From assembly GCF_023612095.1 (NCBI RefSeq), contig NZ_CP086235.1, positions 269,001 through 333,000 of the forward strand: a DNA stretch of 64,000 bases, written 5' to 3'. The notes below the pieces were generated by a model. That model did no database searches, was not told the origin of the DNA, and saw only the letters and a list, made by a program, of their open reading frames with translations. The position numbers were made by a program, and so were the translations under genes. This document shows positions 16,174-25,238 of the stretch, piece by piece (the first letter of the stretch is position 1; each line of letters begins with the position of its first letter). The DNA comes from Cytobacillus firmus. GTDB lineage: Bacteria > Bacillota > Bacilli > Bacillales > Cytobacillaceae.

Positions 16174-17025
16174 ATGAAGTGGAAGGGCAGAAGAGCGAGT
16201 TCGAATGTGGAAGACCGGAGAGGCATGGGCGGCGGGGGAAAAACCCTGATCGGCGGCGGCCTTGGCGGAATTATTATAGTATTGTTATTTACCTTCCTCG
16301 GTGGTGGTGATCCGGGTGAACTGTTAGGCAATATAACCGGAACAGATTCAGGTACATCTGTGCCATATGAAGAGTCTGAGCAGGAAAAAGAGCTTGCTGA
16401 CTTTGTCTCGGTTGTGCTGGCGGATACAGAGGAAGTCTGGACGGAAATATTCGAAGAGCAGGGGTTGCAGTATAAAGAGCCGACCCTTGTTTTATACTCA
16501 GGCAGTGTACAGTCTGCATGCGGGGCAGCGTCCTCTTCAGTAGGGCCCTTCTATTGCCCGGGCGACCAAAAGCTGTATATCGATTTAAGCTTTTACGAAG
16601 AACTGCAAAGGAAATTCCAGGCACCCGGTGATTTTGCCATGGCTTACGTTATTGCCCATGAAGTTGGGCACCATGTGCAAACACTGCTGGGGACAACTGA
16701 GGAAATCATGCCGCTCCGCCAGAAAATGAGTGAAGAAAAATTTAATAAATATCTCGTCCGGTTTGAATTGCAGGCCGACTATTATTCAGGCGTTTGGGCC
16801 CATCATGCCCAGGGAATGGGTTATTTAGAGGAAGGCGATCTGGAAGAAGCCCTGAATGCCGCGACGGCAGTAGGGGACGACACCCTTCAAAAACGGGCGC
16901 AGGGCTATGTCGTGCCGGAAAGCTTTACACATGGCACCTCAGAGCAAAGGAAGTCATGGTTTCACAAAGGATTCCAGAATGGAACCATCAAAGGCGGGGA
17001 CACGTTTAAGCAAAGCAGTTTTTAA
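16174..17025 (+). CDS. YpfJ-family neutral zinc metallopeptidase
   Basis: A 283-residue protein whose ATG follows TTAGGAGG. A glycine-rich N-terminus leads into one membrane segment (about 25-43), so most of the chain lies outside. The zinc motif is IAHEVGHHVQ (H162, E163, H166), with a downstream RFELQADYYSGVW acting as the distal ligand region. The order and spacing are those of the YpfJ/zinc-metallopeptidase family (PF04228). The physiological substrate is unknown. The cupin gene follows 19 bp later, so the two probably form one unit. Confidence 0.9.
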   Translation: MKWKGRRASSNVEDRRGMGGGGKTLIGGGLGGIIIVLLFTFLGGGDPGELLGNITGTDSGTSVPYEESEQEKELADFVSVVLADTEEVWTEIFEEQGLQYKEPTLVLYSGSVQSACGAASSSVGPFYCPGDQKLYIDLSFYEELQRKFQAPGDFAMAYVIAHEVGHHVQTLLGTTEEIMPLRQKMSEEKFNKYLVRFELQADYYSGVWAHHAQGMGYLEEGDLEEALNAATAVGDDTLQKRAQGYVVPESFTHGTSEQRKSWFHKGFQNGTIKGGDTFKQSSF

Positions 17026-17044
17026 TAAGAAAGGAGCGGATTGA

Positions 17045-17554
17045 ATGAATAGCGGCATCCAAACCACTCTGCTGGCTGATGATGGGCAAATACCCAACAA
17101 CCAAGATCTCCCGGTGATCATCTACAAGGCAGTTTTTAAGGAACAGCCCGGAGAAATCGAGCCTGCTTTCAACAGACACCAATGGACCGGAAGCTGGACG
17201 GGCGGAGTATATGATTACCACCATTATCACTCTAACACTCACGAAGTACTGGGAGTCAAAGCGGGGCAGGCCACCGTCCTGATCGGCGGCGATCAGGGTG
17301 AACGCCTCGAAATCAGCCAGGGCGACGTCATTCTCCTTCCTGCAGGCACAGGGCATAAGAGGATTGAAAGCAGCCCGGACTTCGAAGTCGTGGGTGCCTA
17401 TCCCGGCGGAACAAGCCCGAATATGAAGAAAAAAGACCCATCAGACCGTGTGCAGGCACTCGCAGATATAAAAAATGTTCCCATTCCGCAGATGGACCCC
17501 GTTTATGGTGAAGAAGGGCCGATGCTTGAGGAATGGAGAAAACCAAACAGATAA
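17045..17554 (+). CDS. Cupin-domain protein, YjlB-like
   Basis: A 169-residue soluble protein with ATG behind AAAGGAGCGG. The cupin metal-binding pattern is visible as YDYHHYHSNTHEVLGVKAG and, after the ISQGDVILLPAGTGH turn, a second histidine. It resembles B. subtilis YjlB, a cupin of unknown function. The close spacing after the metallopeptidase suggests co-transcription, but no functional link is evident. Confidence 0.85.
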   Translation: MNSGIQTTLLADDGQIPNNQDLPVIIYKAVFKEQPGEIEPAFNRHQWTGSWTGGVYDYHHYHSNTHEVLGVKAGQATVLIGGDQGERLEISQGDVILLPAGTGHKRIESSPDFEVVGAYPGGTSPNMKKKDPSDRVQALADIKNVPIPQMDPVYGEEGPMLEEWRKPNR

Positions 17555-17565
17555 TAAGTACACAA

Positions 17566-17600
17566 AAAAAGCCAGAAGAGCTAAACTCTTCTGGCTTCCA
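17566..17600. terminator. Bidirectional terminator, cupin / peptide transporter
   Basis: Perfect stem GCCAGAAGAG / CTCTTCTGGC with loop CTAAA. The minus strand has a clean TTTTTTT after it, while the plus strand has TTCCATTTTC. It lies between convergent genes. Confidence 0.9.
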
Positions 17601-17607
17601 TTTTCTA

Positions 17608-19101
17608 TTAACGTACACCCTTCATAAATCCTTGAATCTTAGGACTCAATAAGAATAAGATGATGGATAGCAGGATTGCTACTGCACCAATTACTCCGAA
17701 ATACGTCATTTCCGTTTCAGGTGTGTAGAATTTAACAATCTGTGCATTGATTGCCTGTGCTGCCGCATTTGACAGGAACCAAAGGCTCATCGTTTGCGCG
17801 GAAAACGCAGCAGGCGCTAATTTGGTTGTAGCTGAAAGTCCAACAGGTGATAAGCAAAGCTCCCCAAGTACAACAATGAAGTAGCTAAGAACCAGCCATA
17901 ATGGGCTTACAAGAGAATCTGTTCCGCCAAGGTAAGCAGGAAGCAGAATCACAAGGAATGATAAACCGGCAAACAATAGACCCAGTGAGAATTTCTGCGG
18001 CACTGAAGGCTGGCGGTCGCCAAGCTTCACCCATAGCCAGGCAAATACAGGCGCCAGGAAGATAATAAATAATGGGTTAAGAGACTGGAACCATGCCGGT
18101 GAAATATCAAGTCCCATAAACTCAAGCTGTGTACGCTTGTCCGCATAGTTCGCAAGAATCGTTGAACCCTGCTCCTGGATGGCCCAGAACATAACAGACG
18201 CAATGAATAATGGAATATACGCAATGATGCGTGAACGTTCCACTTCTGTTGTTTTCGGGCTGCGGTACATCATTGTAAAGTAAACAATTGGGAGACCGAT
18301 ACCCAGAATACCAACAAGTGCAATAAAGGAATCAAACGTTAAAAGACCAGTTGGGATGCCGACAGCGACTAAAATGGCAATAATAACAGCACCCAGGCCA
18401 ATTCTTGTATAAACTGTTTTCTTTTCATTTGCAGATAATGGATTAGAAATATAAGTTCCTGCTAACCCAAGATTTTTCTTTTTCGTAAAGACAAACACCA
18501 ATAAGCCAAAGAACATACCAACGGCTGCAATGGCGAAACCAAGATGGAAATTATATTTCATTCCAACTGTTCCGACAATTAACGGCGCAAGGAATCCGCC
18601 AAGGTTGATGCCCATATAGAAGATACTGAAACCGGCATCGCGGCGATTATCTTCAGGACTGTAAATGTCCCCAACGACGCTCGATACATTCGGCTTCAAT
18701 AAACCAGTACCTAAAACGATCAGAACCATGGAAACAAAGAACATAGCCAGGCTTCCAGGAATGGAAAGGGCAATATGGCCGAGCATGATTAAAATTCCGC
18801 CATAGAATACCGCTCTGGATGTGCCGAGTAATCTGTCAGCCATCCATCCGCCGATGATTCCTGACATATACACCAATGAACCATAAATGGACATGATGGC
18901 TAAAGCTGTTGGCTCATCAAGGCCTAATCCGCCTTTTGAAACCTCGTAGTACATATAGAAAACAAGGATTGCTCTCATTCCATAGTAAGAAAAGCGCTCC
19001 CAAAATTCCGTGAAGAAAAGTGTGAACAAGCCTTTAGGATGTCCAAAGAAACCTTTTTGAGGCACACTTTCAACAATTTTCTGCCTATTAAAATCTGACA
19101 T
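17608..19101 (-). CDS. POT-family proton-dependent di-/tripeptide transporter
   Basis: A 497-residue membrane protein whose ATG follows AAAGGAGGATGAAAT. The POT signature ExxERFSYYGMR is present near residue 32 (FFTEFWERFSYYGMRAILVF). The second family signature appears as FSIFYMGINLGGFLAPLIVG. About 12-14 membrane segments are predicted, including the extra pair common in bacterial members such as DtpT. It imports short peptides with protons, which fits a strain that secretes two large proteases. Confidence 0.95.
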   Translation of the reverse strand: MSDFNRQKIVESVPQKGFFGHPKGLFTLFFTEFWERFSYYGMRAILVFYMYYEVSKGGLGLDEPTALAIMSIYGSLVYMSGIIGGWMADRLLGTSRAVFYGGILIMLGHIALSIPGSLAMFFVSMVLIVLGTGLLKPNVSSVVGDIYSPEDNRRDAGFSIFYMGINLGGFLAPLIVGTVGMKYNFHLGFAIAAVGMFFGLLVFVFTKKKNLGLAGTYISNPLSANEKKTVYTRIGLGAVIIAILVAVGIPTGLLTFDSFIALVGILGIGLPIVYFTMMYRSPKTTEVERSRIIAYIPLFIASVMFWAIQEQGSTILANYADKRTQLEFMGLDISPAWFQSLNPLFIIFLAPVFAWLWVKLGDRQPSVPQKFSLGLLFAGLSFLVILLPAYLGGTDSLVSPLWLVLSYFIVVLGELCLSPVGLSATTKLAPAAFSAQTMSLWFLSNAAAQAINAQIVKFYTPETEMTYFGVIGAVAILLSIILFLLSPKIQGFMKGVR

Positions 19102-19295
19102 ATTTCATCCTCCTTTTAGCTATTCTATAATATCTTTCATAGTTGCTAATTGTCAAAAAAAATTTTATGTAGCGATGGTTATTATTGGCTTAAAAGGATG
19201 AATAAATAGATTTCCCCAGAGAATCTAATCAAAGTTTATTTTTTCAGAATAATGATAGTATTGGTAATTTTATAAAAAACAAAGGTATTATACCC

Positions 19296-19324
19296 GAAAA
19301 AACAGCCGCCAAAACCGGCGGCTG
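19296..19324 (-). terminator. Terminator of the diguanylate cyclase gene
   Basis: On the minus strand CAGCCGCC pairs with GGCGGCTG, followed by TTTTTTCGGG. Confidence 0.9.
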
Positions 19325-19332
19325 CGAATATC

Positions 19333-20601
19333 TTATGCGTTTGTCAGAACTGCTTCTGCAGATCTGGGCGGATGGACAGGCTCTTCCCTGCTGGATAGCC
19401 TGTTTTTACCCATTTCCTTGGACTGGAAAAGGAGTTGGTCTGCATAAACATACGCTTTTTCAATAGAAAGCAGATCGTTCACTTTATAGTAAAAAAGCCC
19501 AAATGATGCAGTATAGGAAATAGAAATGGACTCCTCTTTAAAATCAGCTTGAAAAGGGCTGTTTTCAACCCCTGTGCGTATCTTCTGAGCTAAATCCAGG
19601 CACTCTTCATATGTTCTGGATCTCAAAATTATCGTAAACTCTTCTCCTCCGCTCCTGAACAAGTAATCATCTTTGGAGAGGTAGCTTTTTAAAGTATCGG
19701 CAAAATGCCTGATTGCCTGGTCGCCAACCGCGTGATTATAGCTGTCGTTAATCCTCTTAAATTTGTCAATGTCAGCTACAACTATACCAATGCTTTCATC
19801 TGATTTATTAAGCTCTGTCATCTTTTTATCCATATAGGCACGGTTAAACACACCAGTCAGAAAGTCAGTATAGGCCATCTGCTCGAACTTATCACGTTCG
19901 ATTTTATTCTGAAGCATCTGTGATTTCGATAGGAAGGACCGGCTCACAAGATAGTTAAGGATAAACAGGCTTATGAGCATTTCCCATTTTCCCTCATTTA
20001 GGAATAGCAGCAAAAGGCCGTTCGTGAAGGCAATCTTCCCCATATCCAGCACACTTCTTGTTTTGATAAAGTCAATCGCTTCCTGCTTTGTTTTAATATC
20101 TCCTGTCAGTTTAAAAACAGTAATCAGGAAAAGGTCCGAAAGCAAAGAGGTTACGGTGATCAGCATCAGCATGACAACCCAAAAACCGAATGGCATACCC
20201 TGAAAGAGGGGAGATAACAGATGGAACATATAGAATGCGATGGAGTTGCTCATCACAAAGGAACCAATGTTATAAAACGTATGGAAAAATTCATCAGGAT
20301 CCTCTGTTTTTGAATGCTTTCTATAAAAATAGACGCAAAAACGGTAGATGACTTCAAAAATCAACAGACCTAATGGCCCCGTAAACAGTCCAATGGACAG
20401 ACTGTAATTAATCCCATAATCAATCGATGTACTTCCATTTCTGCTGATAATCCGCAAATGATAATACAGGCATGCAAACAGCAGGTATATACCCAGCGCT
20501 TTTATATAGACAGAGCTCTCGACACTGATACCCTCTGAGAAAACAGCAGTGCATACGGCAATGATAAAAAGCGAAACCATAAATATTCTGGAGCCTTGCA
20601 T
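19333..20601 (-). CDS. Membrane-bound diguanylate cyclase (GGDEF)
   Basis: A 422-residue protein with ATG behind AAAAGGAG. Residues 1-220 hold about seven hydrophobic segments acting as an integral-membrane sensor. The GGDEF domain starts near AYTDFLTGVFNRAYMDKKM and has the active signature GGEEF at 318-322. The metal-binding D277 in VVADIDKFKRIND and NHAVGDQAI are intact, so it should make cyclic di-GMP. The inhibitory RxxD site is absent (SKDD at the equivalent place), so product feedback may be lost. No paired phosphodiesterase is adjacent. Confidence 0.93.
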   Translation of the reverse strand: MQGSRIFMVSLFIIAVCTAVFSEGISVESSVYIKALGIYLLFACLYYHLRIISRNGSTSIDYGINYSLSIGLFTGPLGLLIFEVIYRFCVYFYRKHSKTEDPDEFFHTFYNIGSFVMSNSIAFYMFHLLSPLFQGMPFGFWVVMLMLITVTSLLSDLFLITVFKLTGDIKTKQEAIDFIKTRSVLDMGKIAFTNGLLLLFLNEGKWEMLISLFILNYLVSRSFLSKSQMLQNKIERDKFEQMAYTDFLTGVFNRAYMDKKMTELNKSDESIGIVVADIDKFKRINDSYNHAVGDQAIRHFADTLKSYLSKDDYLFRSGGEEFTIILRSRTYEECLDLAQKIRTGVENSPFQADFKEESISISYTASFGLFYYKVNDLLSIEKAYVYADQLLFQSKEMGKNRLSSREEPVHPPRSAEAVLTNA

Positions 20602-20794
20602 CTTTCTGAACTCCTTTTCCTATTGTTATACTCCTATTTTATAGGAATTTTTACCAAGAAAGTAGATTAATTTAGTATATTTTCTAAATTTTTTAATATT
20701 ACATGAATCGATTGCATTTTACTTAGATAGGATAAGGATATTATTTTATCTCATAAACTACCAAATTTTAAGAAAAAATCATGATAATCCGTTT

Positions 20795-20961
20795 GTAAAC
20801 AAATTTGATTACAAGTATACAATAATGTTTACAAATGTATACGAAAATGTAAACAAGTATACAAAACGGTGTACATGTTGGTATATAAGGATGTGTGCAC
20901 TTTTGTTTACATGTATACGGAAAGTGTATACAATGAAGGCAGATGTTTACATTTTGTTTAC
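20795..20961. repeat. Phased GTNNAC hexamer array upstream of parM-like gene (candidate centromere)
   Basis: About twelve hexamers of the form GTATAC, GTTTAC, GTAAAC, GTGTAC or GTGCAC start at 20795, 20815, 20827, 20837, 20849, 20857, 20869, 20895, 20905, 20913, 20926, 20945 and 20956, with GATTAC at 20807. Intervals are mostly 8, 10 or 12 bp, so many fall on the same face of the helix. A further copy, GTTTACATGTATA, lies at 22921 beyond the parR-like gene. ParMRC systems carry such iterons (parC), bound by ParR, upstream of parM. Confidence 0.75.
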
Positions 20962-21070
20962 GTTTTTACGCTTTGATTACTTTTTATTTCCTCTCATTGA
21001 TTAATCTCTCAATCTGAATTACTCTTAAAATAGCAGCTCTATATTATGGAGAATGAAAGGATTGAATGAT

Positions 21071-22252
21071 TTGACGAATTCACGAATTGCAGCAGTTGAT
21101 GTAGGAAACGATTCTATTAAAGCAATCTTTGGAAAATTGGATTCAGAATTAAATATACCGAATGTAATAGCAAGAGATGTTGAGGACCGGCCTGTTATCG
21201 GGATTGAAGAACTTGACAGCAAAAATCCGCTTGAAGGCATACATATTAGAGTTCACTCCCCTGCCCTGAAGGAAAACAATACGATTTACCGTGTAGGGCA
21301 CCTGGCGACAAAAAGCGACAACGCTACTGAATTGGATCCGGGCAGCAGCAAATCCGAAGAAGATCAGACATTGGTTATGCTTTTCACTGCTTTGGCATTG
21401 GATGCTGTACAGAACGGCGGTTCCACAGGCTTTAAGAAATCCGGTAATGTGGTTGATGCAAACTACACACTTGGCACAGGACTTCCGCTTCGTGAAGTAA
21501 AGGAAGGCAAGGATGCGGGCTACCGTTCCAAGCTGCTGGGCTCAGTCCATCAGGTTGAATTCCTTGTTACACCGAAGTACCAGGGACAAAAAGTTAATAT
21601 CAAGTTTGAAGAAATTAAGGTTTATCCTGAAGGGTTTGCAGCTTATATCAACCTTGTAATGGATAATAACTTAAACATCATTAATAAGGATTTAATTGAT
21701 AAGCGTATTTTAATCCAGGATATCGGCGGATTATCTACAGATATTGCTGTCATTAAAAACCGCAATGTGGATGATGATAAAGCGCAGGGCTTCAACCTTG
21801 GCGTGTCTGAAGCGCTTGAATCCATCCGTGAAGAGATCCGTTCGAAGCATGGGGTTGAGCTCGACAGCCGCACAGATGTCGTAGAAATCATCACGAAGAA
21901 AAATGACCGCAATCATATTATGGTTAAAGGAAGCCGCACAAGCGTGCATGATATTACAGACCGTATCCTGCTTGACCTGGCGAAGAAGCAGTACCGCCTG
22001 CTCCGCAACGTTTGGCAGAAAAACTCCCAGACGGAAATCTGCTATTTCGTCGGCGGCGGCTCTATTGTTCTAAAAGATTATCTGAAAACATTAAATAATA
22101 ATCTGGATGGCTATAACATTGATTTCTTCGAGGATGAAAAAGAAAGCATCTGGATGATGGCAAATGCTTATTACAAGCTGATCTCTGATTTTTCAAGAAG
22201 AACGAATAAAGATAAGGCAGACCAGGATAAGAAACCTGTAAAAGCCAACTAG
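21071..22252 (+). CDS. ParM/StbA-like actin-family ATPase
   Basis: TTG at 21071 follows AAAGGA at eight bases and gives MTNSRIAAVDVGNDSIK, 393 residues; an ATG at 21053 would add six residues but has a poorly placed binding site. The actin-fold nucleotide motifs are visible: phosphate-1 (VDVGNDSIK, residues 9-17), phosphate-2 (IQDIGGLSTDIAVI, 215-228) and adenosine (YFVGGGSIVL, 325-334). ParM-type proteins polymerise into filaments that push apart DNA bound by their adaptor. The parR-like gene follows 11 bp later and the hexamer array precedes it. The setting looks chromosomal, so the cargo could be the chromosome or an integrated element, or the role may have changed. Confidence 0.85.
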   Translation: MTNSRIAAVDVGNDSIKAIFGKLDSELNIPNVIARDVEDRPVIGIEELDSKNPLEGIHIRVHSPALKENNTIYRVGHLATKSDNATELDPGSSKSEEDQTLVMLFTALALDAVQNGGSTGFKKSGNVVDANYTLGTGLPLREVKEGKDAGYRSKLLGSVHQVEFLVTPKYQGQKVNIKFEEIKVYPEGFAAYINLVMDNNLNIINKDLIDKRILIQDIGGLSTDIAVIKNRNVDDDKAQGFNLGVSEALESIREEIRSKHGVELDSRTDVVEIITKKNDRNHIMVKGSRTSVHDITDRILLDLAKKQYRLLRNVWQKNSQTEICYFVGGGSIVLKDYLKTLNNNLDGYNIDFFEDEKESIWMMANAYYKLISDFSRRTNKDKADQDKKPVKAN

Positions 22253-22263
22253 GGTGATTTTTC

Positions 22264-22857
22264 ATGAGTAAAGCTTCCTCTTCTGAAATTAAGAGAGGAC
22301 AATCCATATCCTTTCGTGTACCATCTGACACTCCTGATCATATTCTGAAGCATCTGCAAAAGCTCAAGGAAACCGAAAAGCGGAATTTTTCGAGCAAGAT
22401 GGCCGAGTATGTGATGCAGGGAGTCAGCAGTTCACAATCAAAAGACCGGGAAACCATTACCATTCCCCTTCCAAAGGGGCTAAGCAAGGTTCAGCGCGAC
22501 TGGCTTAAGCATGAGCATTCAGAAGCGCTGCTCGGCAGCATCATTTATCAGCTGATCACAGACCCGGTGAGGGCAACATCTCTGCTGGCGTCCTTGAACA
22601 GCCGATCTTCTGATATAGATGAAGCTTTATATCTGCAGGAGGAGCCGAGTCCTGCTGTGAATCAGTATGATGCGGCAGCTGCGGCTTTAGAGGAAGACCA
22701 GCTATCTGAAGCTGATCTGACAGATGTTGAAGATGATTTGCTGGACTTTGATTGGGACAAAGCTAAACAGGAACAGCAGGAAGAAGAAACTGAAGAGGAA
22801 AGCGAAGAAGATCTCGATACTCTTCTTGGCGGCTTTCTTGCACATATGAATAAATGA
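22264..22857 (+). CDS. ParR-like DNA-binding adaptor
   Basis: A 197-residue protein whose ATG follows AGGGTGATTTTTC. Residues 10-50 (SISFRVPSDTPDHILKHLQK, then NFSSKMAEYV) look like the ribbon-helix-helix of ParR/StbB proteins. The C-terminal third is very acidic (EEDLSEADLTDVEDDLLDF-like stretches) and ends LDTLLGGFLAHMNK, a possible short helix for binding the filament. Function is inferred from gene order, size and fold pattern rather than from close identity to a known ParR. Confidence 0.7.
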   Translation: MSKASSSEIKRGQSISFRVPSDTPDHILKHLQKLKETEKRNFSSKMAEYVMQGVSSSQSKDRETITIPLPKGLSKVQRDWLKHEHSEALLGSIIYQLITDPVRATSLLASLNSRSSDIDEALYLQEEPSPAVNQYDAAAAALEEDQLSEADLTDVEDDLLDFDWDKAKQEQQEEETEEESEEDLDTLLGGFLAHMNK

Positions 22858-22862
22858 GTTTG

Positions 22863-22896
22863 AGGGGAGTTTCAGCGATGAGACTCCCCTTTTTGT
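22863..22896 (+). terminator. Terminator of the parMR-like operon
   Basis: Stem AGGGGAGTTTCA / TGAGACTCCCCT with a short loop, followed by TTTTTG. Confidence 0.9.
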
Positions 22897-22965
22897 ATTT
22901 AGAAGTGGAATTTCTGGGTAGTTTACATGTATAGACTTTTTTGGCATGAAAAGGAGGAATTCCAT

Positions 22966-23868
22966 TTGAATTATGATTGTCTGATTGTTGGAGGAGGGAT
23001 TGCGGGCCTGCAGGCTGCCATTCAGCTGGGCAGGTATAAGCATAAGGTGCTGGTGCTGGATTCCAATGATGGTCGTTCCGTGATATGCAAAAATTATCAT
23101 AATATCTTAGGCTACCCTGATGGTGTGAGCGGACCGGAGCTTCGTGAGCTTGGGAAAAAGCATGCCGAAAGCCTTGGAGTGGAGTTTGTTCATGAAAAAG
23201 TGGAGCGAGCTGAAAAGGCTGAAGGAGGATTTGTCGTTTCAGCAGAAAGCGGCAATAAATATTCCGGCAAACGGATTTTGCTGGCAACAGGAGTTATGGA
23301 CAGGATGCCGCCATTACCGGAAATGATGCCCTGTCTCGGCATATCTGTCTATGTCTGTCCCGACTGTGATGGATATGAAGTGAAGGATAAGCGCACCATT
23401 GTCCTTGGCTCTGGAAATGCCGGCGCTAATATGGCTTTAACCTTGTCATACTGGACAAATGATCTTGTTTTTATCAACCATGAAAAAAAGGTGCCGGATC
23501 AGGAATTTTTGGAGAAAATGAGAGAGAAAAATATTGAATACGTGGACGAAGCCATAGATAAAGTGCTCGCAGAAGATGATACTTTTAACGGTGTAAGGCT
23601 GGAAAGTGGCAAAGAAATTACAGGAGAAAGAGGGTTTATCGCATTTGGCGGAAATGAGATAAAATCCGGCCTGGCACAGCAGCTCGGTGCAGAGCGTCTT
23701 GAAAATAAGCATATCCTGACCGATCCGCGCTCGAAAATGACCAGTGTCCAAAATGTTTGGGCAGCAGGCGATGTGGCAGCCCATTCGGAACAAGTAACCA
23801 TTGCGATGGGGGAGGGTGCACAGGCTGCGATCTGGATCCATAAATCGCTTTTGCAGGATAAAAAATAA
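22966..23868 (+). CDS. Thioredoxin-reductase-like FAD/NAD(P) oxidoreductase
   Basis: TTG at 22966 follows AAAGGAGGAATTCCA and gives a 300-residue protein opening MNYDCLIVGGGIAGLQAAIQ, the FAD-binding motif. A CPDC pair (C131, C134) sits where thioredoxin reductases have their redox disulphide, and an NAD(P)-binding motif follows (VLGSGNAGANMA). The late WAAGDVAAHSEQVTIAMGEG matches the second FAD motif. It is shorter than most TrxB proteins, so the partner may be a thioredoxin-like protein or bacilliredoxin; the window's own thioredoxin-like gene lies 10 kb away. Confidence 0.85.
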   Translation: MNYDCLIVGGGIAGLQAAIQLGRYKHKVLVLDSNDGRSVICKNYHNILGYPDGVSGPELRELGKKHAESLGVEFVHEKVERAEKAEGGFVVSAESGNKYSGKRILLATGVMDRMPPLPEMMPCLGISVYVCPDCDGYEVKDKRTIVLGSGNAGANMALTLSYWTNDLVFINHEKKVPDQEFLEKMREKNIEYVDEAIDKVLAEDDTFNGVRLESGKEITGERGFIAFGGNEIKSGLAQQLGAERLENKHILTDPRSKMTSVQNVWAAGDVAAHSEQVTIAMGEGAQAAIWIHKSLLQDKK

Positions 23869-23974
23869 GGAATTTAGGTTTTATCGTCGAAATAAAAGGG
23901 TATATAATGGTTTATTTCTGTACACTTTTCTCATATAATAGCCTATAAGCTTTAAATAGAGAAAGGTGTTTGCG

Positions 23975-24427
23975 TTGAATAAAGAAAGCTTGGATCTAGT
24001 TGTTCATGAATTGCTGAAGAAATCGGGGAGTCAGGCGGACATTAAATTAGAGAAACATTTTCCGGGAAATCGTATAGCTGGCGGAAAATACAGCATGGGA
24101 ACACATACAGTTACCCTATATGTAGAAGAGATTAAGAACCAATGCCAGCAGCTGTTCATTTCTTCTGATCGTTTTTTGGACTATTTTGCCGTTGTGTTTG
24201 CTCATGAGTTAGGCCATGCAGAGGATGCGGAGCTGGAGCAATTGGCCAGCCATCTCGACGCCTGCATAACAGAGCAGGAACGCTGGCTCACAGCTTTGAG
24301 AATTGAGGAAAATGCCTGGGCATTTGCTGAAAAGCTGTTGCCGGACATGGATAAGGCATTCATGCAGAACATTATTTATCATTCATTAAAACCATACCGG
24401 GATCAGCTTCAAATGGAGCCAGCCTGA
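23975..24427 (+). CDS. Small HEXXH protein, putative metallopeptidase
   Basis: TTG at 23975 lies eight bases after AAAGG and gives 150 residues; an in-frame GTG nine bases upstream is possible. The core VVFAHELGHAEDAELEQLAS holds an HEXXH zinc motif followed by further acidic residues, as in IrrE/M78-like minimal metallopeptidases. Upstream, GKYSMGTHTVTLYVEEI is the typical beta strand before the helix. There is no signal peptide or membrane segment, so it should be cytoplasmic. I do not recognise a named orthologue; the peptidase call rests on the motif alone. Confidence 0.7.
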   Translation: MNKESLDLVVHELLKKSGSQADIKLEKHFPGNRIAGGKYSMGTHTVTLYVEEIKNQCQQLFISSDRFLDYFAVVFAHELGHAEDAELEQLASHLDACITEQERWLTALRIEENAWAFAEKLLPDMDKAFMQNIIYHSLKPYRDQLQMEPA

Positions 24428-24435
24428 CAATATTG

Positions 24436-24472
24436 GAAGCCGCAGCTGGGAGTGCTGCGGCTTCTTTGTTTT
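24436..24472 (+). terminator. Terminator of the HEXXH protein gene
   Basis: Stem GAAGCCGCAGC / GCTGCGGCTTC with a seven-base loop, followed by TTTGTTTT. Confidence 0.9.
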
Positions 24473-24584
24473 CGGTTTGTTCAACTCCTTTCAATGTTCG
24501 GCCTTACATCAAGGGAATTTCTATTTTGTAAAATTCACCATATCTTAACTAATATCAAAAGTTCCTCAAAGAGGAGTTATAAGC

Positions 24585-24851
24585 ATGCTGCGGGTTAAAT
24601 TTATGATTAAACAATTCCTAAAAGAGCCTTTATGGTTTAAAATCCTAATCTCTATAACTTTGCTTATTTCAATAATTTTTAGCAGTGCAATTTTTGCAAA
24701 TAATGCTTATTATGAAGGTTTCTCCAAATTGGCCGCCGCTATCTTTTTTTGTGCATATGGAATTAAACTTAGGAGTAACGGTTTAACTTCTGTCATCTTA
24801 TTATCTTCATCAGCTCTATGTATATATCTATCCATTCTGGCTATATCTTAG
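24585..24851 (+). CDS. Small membrane protein, 88 residues
   Basis: ATG behind GAGGAG. Three hydrophobic segments are visible (ILISITLLISIIFSSAIFA; LAAAIFFCAYGI; VILLSSSALCIYLSILAI). I do not recognise the family. It marks the start of an AT-rich stretch that continues through the MFS gene at 25239 and contrasts with the flanking genes, which hints at acquired DNA. Confidence 0.6.
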   Translation: MLRVKFMIKQFLKEPLWFKILISITLLISIIFSSAIFANNAYYEGFSKLAAAIFFCAYGIKLRSNGLTSVILLSSSALCIYLSILAIS

Positions 24852-24880
24852 TGAAGATTGTATTCTGTAGTTCAACATAT

Positions 24881-24918
24881 GAGTGCTTTGATCCTGGATG
24901 GATTAAAGCTCTTTTTTG
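24881..24918 (+). terminator. Terminator-like hairpin after the small membrane protein gene
   Basis: Imperfect stem GAGTGCTTTGATCC / GGATTAAAGCTC followed by TTTTTTGTT. The rest of the gap from 24919 to 25165 is AT-rich, and I see no gene in it. Confidence 0.7.
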
Positions 24919-25165
24919 TTGGACTTCTTATTGAAGTAAAGGGCAGGTTAGCATTACAATTATTTTTTATGAAATAATATTTGATTATTAAAAAAATGAC
25001 ATAAAAGAAAACTTAATGTATTACAATTATCTATGAATGGCTATTTCAAAAAAGTTACCTGGAAAGAAAGGAATTAACTTTTCAAAAAAAACCCTAAAAT
25101 AAAAATATATGTCCACTTAAACATATTTTATTTGTCCGATTACTTTCTTGTTTTTTAAAATCAGG

Positions 25166-25212
25166 AAAAGGAGGTATCGTCCATTGTAAAATTCCCTTTT
25201 TATCGTAAATAA
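25166..25212 (+). promoter_or_regulatory. Possible translated leader before the MFS efflux gene
   Basis: A very strong binding site, GGAAAAGGAGGT, lies 60 bp before the MFS start but not in front of it. At proper spacing it faces either TTG directly followed by TAA (25184-25189) or, one base earlier, ATT opening a nine-codon frame that would read M-VKFPFYRK and stop at 25212. Efflux genes for ribosome-targeting drugs often have such leaders for attenuation. No clear alternative hairpin pair was seen, so this is tentative. Confidence 0.35.
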
Positions 25213-25238
25213 ATAATAAGATATTAAGGGGTATTTTT

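Noticed and set aside
24919..25165. Riboswitch or small RNA upstream of the MFS gene
   Set aside because: The region is AT-rich with only weak hairpins, and no known riboswitch core was recognised.
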